Source of the DNA: Flavobacterium haoranii | GTDB taxonomy: Bacteria; Bacteroidota; Bacteroidia; Flavobacteriales; Flavobacteriaceae | DNA length: 64,000 nucleotides | Reading direction: 5' to 3' | NCBI RefSeq assembly: GCF_009363055.1 | Contig: NZ_CP045292.1 | Coordinates: forward strand, 1,674,001-1,738,000 | In this document: positions 28,446 through 39,342 of the stretch, piece after piece | Numbering within the stretch: the first letter of the stretch is position 1 | How the letters are laid out: each line of letters begins with the position of its first letter | The notes under the pieces: generated by a model | What the model was told of the DNA's origin: nothing | The model's database searches: none | What the model saw: the letters and a program-made list of their open reading frames with translations, nothing else | Translations under genes and position numbers: made by a program

Positions 28446-29218
28446 TTGAATATAACTGAATTAACATATTTACTAAACAAACCAGAAGCGGTTAACGAAA
28501 AACAAACTCTTGCACTTGAACAAGTTTTGCAAGAATATCCTTTTTTTCAATCCGCTAAAGCATTATATCTAAAAGGATTATACAACCAAGAAAGTTTTAG
28601 ATACAACTATGAATTAAAGAAAACCGCAGCATTAACTCAAGATCGCGCTATTCTTTTTGATTTTATAACTTCGAAAGAATTTAAAACAATTCAAAAAAGT
28701 AATATTGAAGAAACCGAAGAAATTATTTCCAATATTGATGTAAATGAAGCGGAAAATATAGCAATTGAAAACATTACTAAATTAACTGAAATTGAAGAAA
28801 TTGAAGAAAAATTAGAAATTGGTAAACCTTTACATTTTGAAAATAGTGAAAAACACTCATTTAGCGAATGGCTTCAATTAACACAAATTTCCCCTATCGA
28901 ACGTTCTTTAGATGAGATAGATAAAAAAAATACAGAAGAAAAGACCAAAAAATTTGACTTAATTGATAAATTTATAGAAAGTAACCCAAAAATTTCACCT
29001 GTAAAAGAAACCACTTCAACACCTTCAAATATCGCGAAAAGTACCGAAGAACCAACACATTTAATGACCGAGACTTTAGCTAAGATATTTCTAGAACAAA
29101 AAAATATCAACGTGCAATACAAGCTTATGAAATTTTAATTTTGAAATATCCAGAAAAAAGTAGTTTCTTTGCAGACCAAATTGAAAATATTAAAAAAATA
29201 CAACAAAATAATAACTAG
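28446..29218 (+). CDS. TPR-containing protein, C-terminus shifted at A7 run
   Basis: The start is TTG 28446, 4 bp after lptE. As read, the frame ends at 29138. An extra A in the A7 run at 29098-29104 gives KYQRAIQAYEILILKYPEKS, a TPR repeat, and a stop at 29218 only 3 bp before secG (257 aa). The N-terminal half is helical. Such a gene lies between lptE and secG in flavobacteria. Its role is not defined, but TPRs mediate protein contacts. Confidence 0.78.
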
Positions 29219-29221
29219 ATT

Positions 29222-29596
29222 ATGTTTACAGGATTTTTAATTGCAATAACAATTGTTTGTTTCTTATTGATTTTAGCAATCATGGTGCAAAACCCTAAAG
29301 GTGGTGGATTGTCTTCTACTTTTGGTGCAGGTGCGGGCCAACTAGGTGGTGTACAAAAAACAACTGACTTTTTAGATAAAAGTACTTGGACACTTGCGGG
29401 TGTATTATTAGCATTAATTTTATTATCATCATTATCTTTTGGATCTAGCTCTACAGATTCTAAGGTTTTAGGAACTGATGATGTTACAATTCCTGCAGTT
29501 CAAACTCCTGCAGCACCAGAAGCAAATACTGCAACTGGACAAACTACTGATAATGCAGCAACAACTTCAGAAGCTACTGAAGAAGCAGCAAAATAA
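29222..29596 (+). CDS. secG: SecG, preprotein translocase subunit
   Basis: The protein has 124 aa with two transmembrane helices (about 3-22 and 56-73). Between them lie the SecG signature VQNPKGGGLSSTFG and GGVQKTTDFLDK. The tail is a long Ala/Thr/Glu-rich extension. SecG is part of SecYEG. A terminator follows at 29617. Confidence 0.95.
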   Translation: MFTGFLIAITIVCFLLILAIMVQNPKGGGLSSTFGAGAGQLGGVQKTTDFLDKSTWTLAGVLLALILLSSLSFGSSSTDSKVLGTDDVTIPAVQTPAAPEANTATGQTTDNAATTSEATEEAAK

Positions 29597-29616
29597 AATA
29601 TAACAGAAATAATTTC

Positions 29617-29648
29617 AAAAATGCCAGCATGTCAGTGCTGGCATTTTT
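29617..29648 (+). terminator. terminator after secG
   Basis: AAAAATGCCAGCA (29617-29629), loop, TGCTGGCATTTTT (29636-29648). Confidence 0.88.
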
Positions 29649-29664
29649 ATTATAAGCAAAATTG

Positions 29665-29693
29665 TCAGAAATTACATTTGGCACAATTTCTGA
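29665..29693 (+). promoter_or_regulatory. inverted repeat and -7 box upstream of groS
   Basis: TCAGAAATT (29665-29673) and AATTTCTGA (29685-29693) are perfect 9-bp arms around TACATTTG (29673-29680), a -7 box. An operator over the promoter suits a stress-regulated operon. The TGGCAC in the loop is also half of a sigma-54 site, but the -12 part does not match. Confidence 0.55.
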
Positions 29694-29734
29694 AAAATAA
29701 GGAAACGTAAATTATTAATTTAAATATTAAAAAT

Positions 29735-30010
29735 ATGTCATTAAACATTAAACCTATTTCAGATCGTGTAGTTATCGAGCCAATGGCTGCTGAGACAACT
29801 ACTGCTTCAGGAATCATTATTCCTGACACTGCAAAAGAAAAACCACAAAAAGGAACTGTTGTAGCTGTAGGTAGTGGAAAAAAAGACCACACAATGACCG
29901 TAAATGTAGGCGATATTGTACTTTATGGCAAATATTCAGGTACAGAGTTTAAGTATGAAGGTAAAGATTACCTAATTATGCGTGAAGAAGAAATTTACGC
30001 AATACTTTAA
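29735..30010 (+). CDS. groS: GroES co-chaperonin
   Basis: The protein has 91 aa and is typical from [11 protein letters not shown] to [13 protein letters not shown]; the mobile loop is around [16 protein letters not shown]. It caps the GroEL ring. The stop is followed after 33 bp by an unusual four-helix gene before groL. Confidence 0.98.
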   Translation: MSLNIKPISDRVVIEPMAAETTTASGIIIPDTAKEKPQKGTVVAVGSGKKDHTMTVNVGDIVLYGKYSGTEFKYEGKDYLIMREEEIYAIL

Positions 30011-30043
30011 CTAGCTTTAGGCTAATAGCAGAAAGCATAAAGC

Positions 30044-30400
30044 GTGAGAAATTTCAAAAAATATGATATTTGGCAATTAAGTCACAATTTAACTTTGGAC
30101 ATTGATGTGTTAACCTCGAATTATCCAAAAGAAGAATTATACGGACTGGTTAGTCAAATTAGAAGAGCTAGTTCTTCAATTCCTACTAATATTGCAGAAG
30201 GTTGTGGAAGAAGCTCTGATAAAGAATTCAATCAATTTCTCAATATAGCTTTAGGCTCTGCTAATGAAACAGAATATTTAATTATTCTATCAAAGGATTT
30301 GAATTACATTTCTTTAGAAAAATTCAATGAAATAGAAACTCAAATCAATATAATAAAAAGTAAAATTTACAATTTAAAAGAAAAGTTAAACTCGCTTTAG
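30044..30400 (+). CDS. four-helix-bundle protein (S23/IVP family), inserted between groS and groL
   Basis: The protein has 118 aa and a GTG start. Motifs of the family: LVSQIRRASSSIPTNIAEG and NEFNQFLNIALGSANETEYL. Related proteins are encoded by intervening sequences in 23S rRNA genes and by orphan loci; their function is not known. The gene is bordered by matching blocks AGCTTTAGGC/GCTTTAGGC (30013-30022, 30394-30402) and AGCATAAAGC (30034-30043, 30414-30423). The second copy contains its TAG stop. This suggests that it moved in as a unit. Confidence 0.9.
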   Translation: MRNFKKYDIWQLSHNLTLDIDVLTSNYPKEELYGLVSQIRRASSSIPTNIAEGCGRSSDKEFNQFLNIALGSANETEYLIILSKDLNYISLEKFNEIETQINIIKSKIYNLKEKLNSL

Positions 30401-30420
30401 GCATAAAGCCTTAAGCATAA

Positions 30421-32058
<1,638 letters not shown>

Positions 32059-32080
32059 TTAAAACAAACCTCAATAAAAA

Positions 32081-32112
32081 AATCCGATTAGAATTTCTAA
32101 TCGGATTTTTTA
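32081..32112. terminator. bidirectional terminator
   Basis: AATCCGATTAG/CTAATCGGATT stem with AATTT loop, flanked by an A run upstream and a T run downstream. It can end groL and the convergent S46 peptidase gene. Confidence 0.88.
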
Positions 32113-32130
32113 TTACCTATAATTTTTAAA

Positions 32131-34278
32131 TTATTCGATAATGGTCATTTCATCAACAATGTGTTTTGCACCTGAAAACTTATCGATTAACCATAATACA
32201 TAACGAATATCTACATTGATAGTTCTTTGTAAATTATGATCAAAAATAACATCTCCAGCCATTGCTTCAATATTTCCATCGAAAGCTAAACCAATTAATT
32301 CTCCCTTTCCATTTAATACTGGCGAACCTGAGTTACCACCTGTAATATCATTATCTGTTAAGAAGTTAACGGGCATGTAACCAGCTTTATCAGCATAACG
32401 ACCGAAATCTTTGTTATTGTACATTTCAATCATTCTTTTTGGCATATCAAATTCTGGATCATTTGGCTTATATTTAGCAATCATACCTTTCATAGTAGTA
32501 TAATTATTAATCTTTGCATCATTTCTCTTATCTGCAGGTAAAGCTCTTACTTTCCCATAAGTTAAACGCAATGTTGAATTTGCATCTGGATATAAAACTG
32601 TAGATAATTTAGATTTTCTTAAACCATCTACTAATAAACGATAAGACTTTTGGAATTTTTCCTCAGCAGCCGTAACCTCATCAGATTTTGATGAATAATG
32701 TTTAATTAAATCATCCGTTAATAAATAAATAGGATCGTTCTCAACAAAATTCAAATTTGGAAAATCTAAGAATGCTAATGCTTTTTCTTTTGAACCAAAT
32801 AAACTCAATTCAAAAATTGCATTTACATAATTTGTAAAATCTCCATTATTAGCTTTTAATTCTTCTTCTACTATTGGCGATAATTTATAACCCGCTTTTT
32901 TTGCATACAATCCTAATTGAGCTGTTAAGATATCTTTTTCAGCTGGCAAATACATTTCTGCATAAGCTTCTTCAATTTGTGCTTTTAACCCTTCTTTTAA
33001 TGCTTCTCTTTTTGAAGGTTCTGTTTTAGCATAATTCACAAATTGACGTCCTAATCTTCTTGGCAACATTACCATTGAACTCGTACGAATCATTGTCATT
33101 AAGTAATTATCATGACGTGCTTTTTCGTTTGTTAACTTGTAATAAGCATTAATATCTTCGATAACAGAACCATAAGTCGCTTTGTTTTCAGCTTTATTAG
33201 CCCATTTATTAAATTTAGCTTCGTTTTTAGATTTAGTTGCTGCTGTTTTGTGCTTTGTTAAAGCATCAATCATACCTTGACGGTTTTTCCAATAATTAGC
33301 AACACCTGCATATTTTGAAGCATACATTAAACGAACTGCATCGTCTTTATCCATGTATTTCTTCATCATATCCATACCCATTTTTGAGCCTTCAACCCAA
33401 GCTGGATAAGCATATTTTACATTTTGATCGATTCCACCAGCTGGCATCCAACGGTTTGTTCTTCCAGGATAACCTAAAATCATAGCAAAATCATTCTCTT
33501 GAACTCCTTTTAAGTTTACTGGTAAATAATGCTTAGGCTTTAAAGGAACATTGTTTGGAGAATATTCTGCAGGATTTCCATTTTGATCTGCATATACACG
33601 GAACATTGAAAAATCTCCAGTGTGACGAGGCCATTCCCAGTTATCGGTATCTCCACCAAATTTACCAACACTTTCTGGAGGAGTTCCTACTAAACGTACA
33701 TCTTTATAATCTTGGTAAACGAAATAGTAATATTCATTACCTTGGAAAAACGATTTTACTGAAACTGTATATTTACCATTTTCAGAATTTTCTTTTTCAA
33801 TTAAAGCAATTTCTTTATTAATAGCCGCTTCTCTTTCTTTTTCAGTCATTGAAGGAGTCACTTTTGATAATATTCTTTTTGAAACATCATCCATTCTAAC
33901 AAAGAAACGCACAAATACGCTTTTTGGCTTTAATTCGGCTGCTCTATTTGCTGCCCAATAACCATCTCTTAAATAATTTGCTTCTGGTGTAGATAATTCA
34001 GCAATAGCATCGTAACCACAGTGATGATTTGTTAACACTAAACCATCTTTTGAAATAATTTCAGCCGTACAACCTCCATCAAATTGAACAATAGCGTCTT
34101 TTAAGCTATGGTTGTTAATGCTGTAAATCTCATCTGCAGTAAGTTGCAGTCCCATTTTTTGCATATCGCGATGATTTAATCGCTCAATAAACATTAAAAA
34201 CCACATTCCTTCGTTAGCAAAAAGTAAACTTGGTGCTGCGAAAAAAGCGATTAATAATGACAGTACTATTTTTTTCAT
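32131..34278 (-). CDS. S46 family dipeptidyl-peptidase (DPP7/DPP11 type)
   Basis: The protein has 715 aa with a signal peptide (cleaved near LLFA-NE). The catalytic His region is LTNHHCGYDAI (about 83-92) and the catalytic Ser region is GGNSGSPVLNGKGELIGLAFDGN near residue 655. S46 enzymes remove dipeptides from the N-terminus of periplasmic peptides. The DPP7 versus DPP11 specificity depends on one residue I cannot locate with certainty. It stands alone on its strand. Confidence 0.93.
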   Translation of the reverse strand: MKKIVLSLLIAFFAAPSLLFANEGMWFLMFIERLNHRDMQKMGLQLTADEIYSINNHSLKDAIVQFDGGCTAEIISKDGLVLTNHHCGYDAIAELSTPEANYLRDGYWAANRAAELKPKSVFVRFFVRMDDVSKRILSKVTPSMTEKEREAAINKEIALIEKENSENGKYTVSVKSFFQGNEYYYFVYQDYKDVRLVGTPPESVGKFGGDTDNWEWPRHTGDFSMFRVYADQNGNPAEYSPNNVPLKPKHYLPVNLKGVQENDFAMILGYPGRTNRWMPAGGIDQNVKYAYPAWVEGSKMGMDMMKKYMDKDDAVRLMYASKYAGVANYWKNRQGMIDALTKHKTAATKSKNEAKFNKWANKAENKATYGSVIEDINAYYKLTNEKARHDNYLMTMIRTSSMVMLPRRLGRQFVNYAKTEPSKREALKEGLKAQIEEAYAEMYLPAEKDILTAQLGLYAKKAGYKLSPIVEEELKANNGDFTNYVNAIFELSLFGSKEKALAFLDFPNLNFVENDPIYLLTDDLIKHYSSKSDEVTAAEEKFQKSYRLLVDGLRKSKLSTVLYPDANSTLRLTYGKVRALPADKRNDAKINNYTTMKGMIAKYKPNDPEFDMPKRMIEMYNNKDFGRYADKAGYMPVNFLTDNDITGGNSGSPVLNGKGELIGLAFDGNIEAMAGDVIFDHNLQRTINVDIRYVLWLIDKFSGAKHIVDEMTIIE

Positions 34279-34388
34279 AAATAAATAATTTTGACAGCTA
34301 CGAAGATACTTCTATTTTCAGAATTCTTCAATTTGAAGCTGGTTTTTAATCGTAATTTTAAAGTATTTTTAACAAATAGTAGTGTAAA

Positions 34389-34419
34389 ATAAAAAAGCAG
34401 CTATTTAAGCTGCTTTTTT
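34389..34419 (-). terminator. terminator after obgE
   Basis: AAAAAAGCAGCT (34391-34402) and AGCTGCTTTTTT (34408-34419); on the minus strand it is 3 bp after the obgE stop. Confidence 0.85.
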
Positions 34420-34421
34420 AT

Positions 34422-35420
34422 TTAGTTTAACATTTTCCAAAGTTTATCCTTTAACTCTTGTAATCCTTGATGGGCGACAGATGAAATAAACATGTAATCG
34501 TGCCCTTTAAATGCTTTATCTAGTTCTACTTTCATTTCAGCTTTTAGCTCTTCATCTAACATATCCGATTTAGAAATTACAATTAATCGGTCTTTATCTA
34601 ACATTTCTGGATTGTAGCGACGTAATTCATCTAATAAAATATCATATTCTTTTTTAATATCAGGAGCATCTGCTGGAACCAAAAACAATAAAGTAGAATT
34701 ACGTTCAATATGACGCAAGAAATAATGTCCTAAACCTTTTCCTTCTGCGGCTCCTTCAATAATACCCGGAATATCTGCAATTACGAAAGATTGAAAATCG
34801 CGATAAGCTACAATTCCTAAATTCGGTTTTAATGTTGTAAACGGATAATCGGCAATTTTTGGTTTTGCCGCTGTTAAAACTGAAAGTAACGTAGATTTTC
34901 CTGCATTAGGAAATCCAACTAAACCAACATCAGCTAAAACTTTTAATTCTAAAATTACATCTATCTCTTCACCAGGTAATCCGGGTTGCGCATAACGTGG
35001 CGTTTGATTAGTTGCTGTACGAAAATGCCAGTTTCCTAAACCTCCTTTTCCTCCTTTTGCTAATACTTTTTCTTCTCCGTCTTCTGTAATTTCAAAAAGT
35101 AAATCCCCTGTTTCTTTATCTTTAACGACTGTTCCTAAAGGTACTTCTAAATATTTATCTTCACCATCAGCTCCAGTACTTCTGCTACTACCACCATCGC
35201 CACCATGACCCGCTTTTACGTGTTTTGTAAATTTTAAATGATAAAGTGTCCACAAATTTTTATTTCCTTTTAAAATAACATGACCTCCACGACCACCATC
35301 TCCTCCATCTGGACCACCTTTTTCAATAAACTTTTCACGGTGTAAGTGAGTAGAACCTTTTCCACCTTTACCCGAAGCCACATATATTTTTACGTAATCT
35401 ACGAAATTTCCCTCTGTCAT
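34422..35420 (-). CDS. obgE: ObgE/CgtA GTPase
   Basis: The protein has 332 aa. The glycine-rich Obg fold covers about 1-160 ([20 protein letters not shown]); the G domain has G1 [10 protein letters not shown]2/G3 [11 protein letters not shown] and [10 protein letters not shown]4 SKSD. It is a ribosome assembly and stress GTPase. Its 5' leader consists of a heptamer array ending 6 bp before... the ATG's upstream side, leaving no usual leader sequence. Confidence 0.97.
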   Translation of the reverse strand: MTEGNFVDYVKIYVASGKGGKGSTHLHREKFIEKGGPDGGDGGRGGHVILKGNKNLWTLYHLKFTKHVKAGHGGDGGSSRSTGADGEDKYLEVPLGTVVKDKETGDLLFEITEDGEEKVLAKGGKGGLGNWHFRTATNQTPRYAQPGLPGEEIDVILELKVLADVGLVGFPNAGKSTLLSVLTAAKPKIADYPFTTLKPNLGIVAYRDFQSFVIADIPGIIEGAAEGKGLGHYFLRHIERNSTLLFLVPADAPDIKKEYDILLDELRRYNPEMLDKDRLIVISKSDMLDEELKAEMKVELDKAFKGHDYMFISSVAHQGLQELKDKLWKMLN

Positions 35421-35425
35421 AACTA

Positions 35426-35470
35426 AGTTAGAAGTTAGAAGTTAGAAGTTAGAAGTTAGAAGTTAGAAGT
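35426..35470. repeat. tandem heptamer array AGTTAGA (6.4 units)
   Basis: Six exact units of AGTTAGA and a partial one, from 35426 to 35470. It starts 5 bp beyond the obgE ATG on the upstream side, so it occupies the leader of that gene. Confidence 0.9.
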
Positions 35471-35536
35471 CTTCTTAACTTTTAATTTTTGCAAAGATAC
35501 TATAATTAGTTGATTTTGAAATTTTGATTTTATGCA

Positions 35537-35562
35537 TAAAAAAAGCGTCCTGTTTGGACGCT
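35537..35562 (-). terminator. terminator of the hpt-adk gene
   Basis: AGCGTCC (35544-35550), loop, GGACGCT (35556-35562). On the minus strand seven T follow. It lies just after the adk stop at 35585. Confidence 0.85.
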
Positions 35563-35584
35563 CTTATATCTAATTGAATTGTTC

Positions 35585-36714
<1,130 letters not shown>

Positions 36715-36801
36715 TTAAAAATAAACAACAAATTTAAGGAAGTAAGCTGTATTTATTTGTAACACATTATACTTTTTTTGCAAATTAGGTATATTTACAT
36801 C

Positions 36802-37347
36802 ATGTTAACCGAATTAGAAATTAAGTTATTAGAAAGCGATGCGCACAGAACAAGTCGAATAAGCGCTTGCAACTATGCAATTCGTAAAGAAAAAATTGAG
36901 GAATTAACGCAGATTGCATTTAATCTTTATCATCAAAGTCATGTTATGGCATTTTGGACACTTGAATTTGTTTGTGAAAAAAAATTAAAATCGTTTGTCC
37001 CTTTTATTAATTCATTTTGTGAAGTTTTACCAACTTTAAAAAATGATTCCGCAATTCGTCCTGCAACAAAAATTTGTTTTTTCTTAGCTAAAAGTAACCA
37101 TCGAAAAAATGGTATTTCACTTACTCATGATCAAGAACATAATCTTATTGAAACTCTAATTGACCGACTCATTCAGGATGAAAAAGTTGCAGCTAAAGTG
37201 TATTGTATGAAAGCTCTTTTTGTTTTTGGAAAAAAGTACGACTGGATTAACAATGAATTGAAAGAAATTTTAGTTCAAGACTTTCCAAATCATTCAGCAG
37301 CATATAAATCGGCGTCAAGAAATTTACTTAAGAAACTCAACAAATAA
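36802..37347 (+). CDS. alpha-helical protein of unknown function (181 aa)
   Basis: The start is ATG 36802; an upstream frame start at 36778 adds eight residues. The sequence is almost all helix, with repeats of hydrophobic pairs like HEAT-type units (AFWTLEFVCEKKLKSFVPFI and AAKVYCMKALFVFGKKYDWI). No catalytic motif is seen. Homologues are sometimes labelled adenylosuccinate lyase in databases, as I recall, but the lyase signatures are absent. It lies before purK. Confidence 0.7.
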   Translation: MLTELEIKLLESDAHRTSRISACNYAIRKEKIEELTQIAFNLYHQSHVMAFWTLEFVCEKKLKSFVPFINSFCEVLPTLKNDSAIRPATKICFFLAKSNHRKNGISLTHDQEHNLIETLIDRLIQDEKVAAKVYCMKALFVFGKKYDWINNELKEILVQDFPNHSAAYKSASRNLLKKLNK

Positions 37348-37350
37348 CAA

Positions 37351-37383
37351 ATTGTTAATTATCAATTGTTAATTATCAATTGT
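37351..37383. repeat. 14-bp tandem repeat ATTGTTAATTATCA (2.4 copies)
   Basis: Units begin at 37351 and 37365 with a partial third copy. It covers the -33 region of the purK promoter. Confidence 0.7.
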
Positions 37384-37396
37384 CTAAGTATCTTTG
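37366..37396 (+). promoter_or_regulatory. promoter of purK
   Basis: TTG (37366-37368), 20-nt spacer and TATCTTTG (37389-37396), 21 bp before the ATG. The -33 box lies in the tandem repeat. Confidence 0.6.
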
Positions 37397-37417
37397 CAGA
37401 CAAACAACACATAACTA

Positions 37418-38575
37418 ATGAACTATTTTTCATCAGACTTTAAATTAGGTATTTTAGGTGGAGGGCAATTAGGAAAAATGCTACTTACCGAAACAAGAAA
37501 ATTCGACATTCAAACTTTAGTAATCGACCCAAGTGAAGAAGCTCCTTCACGTTTTGGTTGTAATGCTTTTTACAGAGGAAGCATTGTTGATTATGATACT
37601 GTTTACCAATTTGGGCAAATGGTAGATGTTTTAACTATAGAAATAGAAAATGTAAATTTAGATGCATTAGACGCTTTAGAAGCTGAAGGAAAAAAAGTTT
37701 TTCCATCGCCTAAAACTATTCGTTTAATTCAAAATAAAGGAAAACAAAAAGACTTTTACGTTAAAAACAACATTCCTACCTCAAAACACTTGCGTTTTGT
37801 TGGTCTAGATGATTTAAGAGAAAGTTTAGCTAAAGATGAGATTGAATTTCCTTTTGTTTGGAAAAGTGCTACTGGTGGTTATGATGGAAATGGCGTTAAA
37901 ATTTGTCGTTCAACACTAGATTTAGTTAATCTCCCAGATGTAGAATGTATTGCGGAAGATATGGTTCCGTTTAAAAATGAATTAGCAGTAATAGTGACTA
38001 GAAGCGAATCGGGAGAAGTTAAAACTTATCCTGTTGTTGAAATGGAATTTCACCCAGAAGCTAACCAAGTGGAATATGTAATTTGTCCGGCTCGTATAGA
38101 TGAAAAAGTTGCTCAAAAAGCACAAGAAGTTGCTTTAAAAGTTTCAGAAGCTTTTCAACATGTAGGATTATTAGCTGTTGAAATGTTTCAAACAGAAGAT
38201 GATGAAATATTGGTTAACGAAGTTGCTCCAAGACCACACAATTCGGGACATTATTCTATTGAGGCAAGTTATACTTCTCAATTTGAAAATCATATTCGTG
38301 CAATTTTAAATTTACCATTAGGAAACACAGATAGTAAAGTAGCTGGAATTATGGTTAATTTAGTTGGAGAAGAAGGTTTCAACGGACAAGTAGTTTATGA
38401 AAACATTGAAAAAATCATGGCAATTGATGGCGTAACACCACACATTTATGGAAAACGTGAAACACGACCTTTCCGTAAAATGGGACACGTAACTATTGTT
38501 AATGAAAACATGACAGAAGCCAGACGTATTGCTGAAGAAGTCAAGAATAGTATTCGAGTGATTAGTACTCAGTAG
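37418..38575 (+). CDS. purK: PurK, 5-(carboxyamino)imidazole ribonucleotide synthase
   Basis: The protein has 385 aa. The N-terminal GILGGGQLGKMLLTE binds nucleotide; the ATP-grasp domain includes FVWKSATGGYDGNG and VNEVAPRPHNSGHYSIEA. It makes N5-CAIR from AIR, ATP and bicarbonate; PurE then isomerises it. The two genes are adjacent on the same strand, 127 bp apart. Confidence 0.97.
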   Translation: MNYFSSDFKLGILGGGQLGKMLLTETRKFDIQTLVIDPSEEAPSRFGCNAFYRGSIVDYDTVYQFGQMVDVLTIEIENVNLDALDALEAEGKKVFPSPKTIRLIQNKGKQKDFYVKNNIPTSKHLRFVGLDDLRESLAKDEIEFPFVWKSATGGYDGNGVKICRSTLDLVNLPDVECIAEDMVPFKNELAVIVTRSESGEVKTYPVVEMEFHPEANQVEYVICPARIDEKVAQKAQEVALKVSEAFQHVGLLAVEMFQTEDDEILVNEVAPRPHNSGHYSIEASYTSQFENHIRAILNLPLGNTDSKVAGIMVNLVGEEGFNGQVVYENIEKIMAIDGVTPHIYGKRETRPFRKMGHVTIVNENMTEARRIAEEVKNSIRVISTQ

Positions 38576-38700
38576 TTAGTGTCTAGTCGAAGTAAGTAGT
38601 ATATGTCATTAGCTTTGCTCAGTTCGGCTTTGCCTCGAGTCTGAACAAAGTGAAGAATCTCATAATTTCAAAACAATAAACAACAAACCATAAACAACAA
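38570..38700. repeat. repeat cluster in the purK-purE spacer
   Basis: CAGTAGTTAGT (38570-38580) also occurs at 45225. GAACAAAGTGA at about 38643 matches the element at 45277, and ACAAACCATAAAC near 38691 matches the insert in the ABC-F gene. Each is a fragment of a dispersed repeat. Confidence 0.55.
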
Positions 38701-38702
38701 AA

Positions 38703-39191
38703 ATGAGTAAAGTAGCCGTAGTAATGGGAAGCATTTCGGATATGCCGGTAATGCAAGATGCCATAGAAATATTAAAAGGATTCGATATTGAAGTAGAAGT
38801 TGATATCGTTTCTGCACATAGAACACCGGAAAAATTAGTAGATTTTAGCAGTAATGCACATAACAGAGGAATTTCTGTAATTATTGCTGGAGCCGGTGGC
38901 GCTGCACATTTACCTGGAATGGTTGCTTCTATGAGTCCGCTTCCTGTAATTGGTGTTCCAGTAAAATCGAGTAATTCAATTGATGGTTGGGATTCAGTTT
39001 TATCTATTTTACAAATGCCAGGCGGAGTTCCTGTAGCAACTGTTGCATTAAACGGAGCAAAAAATGCTGGAATTTTAGCCGCTCAAATTATTGGTTCAAA
39101 TGACAAATGCGTTTTAGATAAAATTGTAGCTTATAAAGAAGGATTAAAACATGCGGTTTTGAAAGCTGCCGAGGATTTGAAAAACTCATAA
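38703..39191 (+). CDS. purE: PurE, N5-CAIR mutase
   Basis: The protein has 162 aa. The class I signature is visible: VVMGSISDMPVM at the start, SAHRTPEKL, and GAGGAAHLPGMVAS in the active site. It converts N5-CAIR to CAIR. It follows purK. Confidence 0.97.
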   Translation: MSKVAVVMGSISDMPVMQDAIEILKGFDIEVEVDIVSAHRTPEKLVDFSSNAHNRGISVIIAGAGGAAHLPGMVASMSPLPVIGVPVKSSNSIDGWDSVLSILQMPGGVPVATVALNGAKNAGILAAQIIGSNDKCVLDKIVAYKEGLKHAVLKAAEDLKNS

Positions 39192-39342
39192 AAACAGAAA
39201 CCCCAACCGAAGTTGGGGAAATCTATTCACAATTAAGTGACAACTATAAAAAAAATTCTACTCTTTCAGGGCAAATAAGGAATGACTCTCACATCATTTC
39301 ATCGACAAAATTATACACTTTATCGGTAAAAACAAATTTTTT

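Noticed and set aside
29678..29693. Sigma-54 promoter upstream of groS
   Set aside because: TGGCAC fits the -24 part, but the -12 part reads CTGA, not TTGC; a standard -7 box is present.
35426..35470. CRISPR array
   Set aside because: Units are 7 bp with no spacers, so it is a simple tandem repeat.
39201..39218. Hairpin CCCCAAC/GTTGGGG as terminator of purE
   Set aside because: There is no T run on the plus strand after it; it may be a structural or processing element, so I leave it uncalled.
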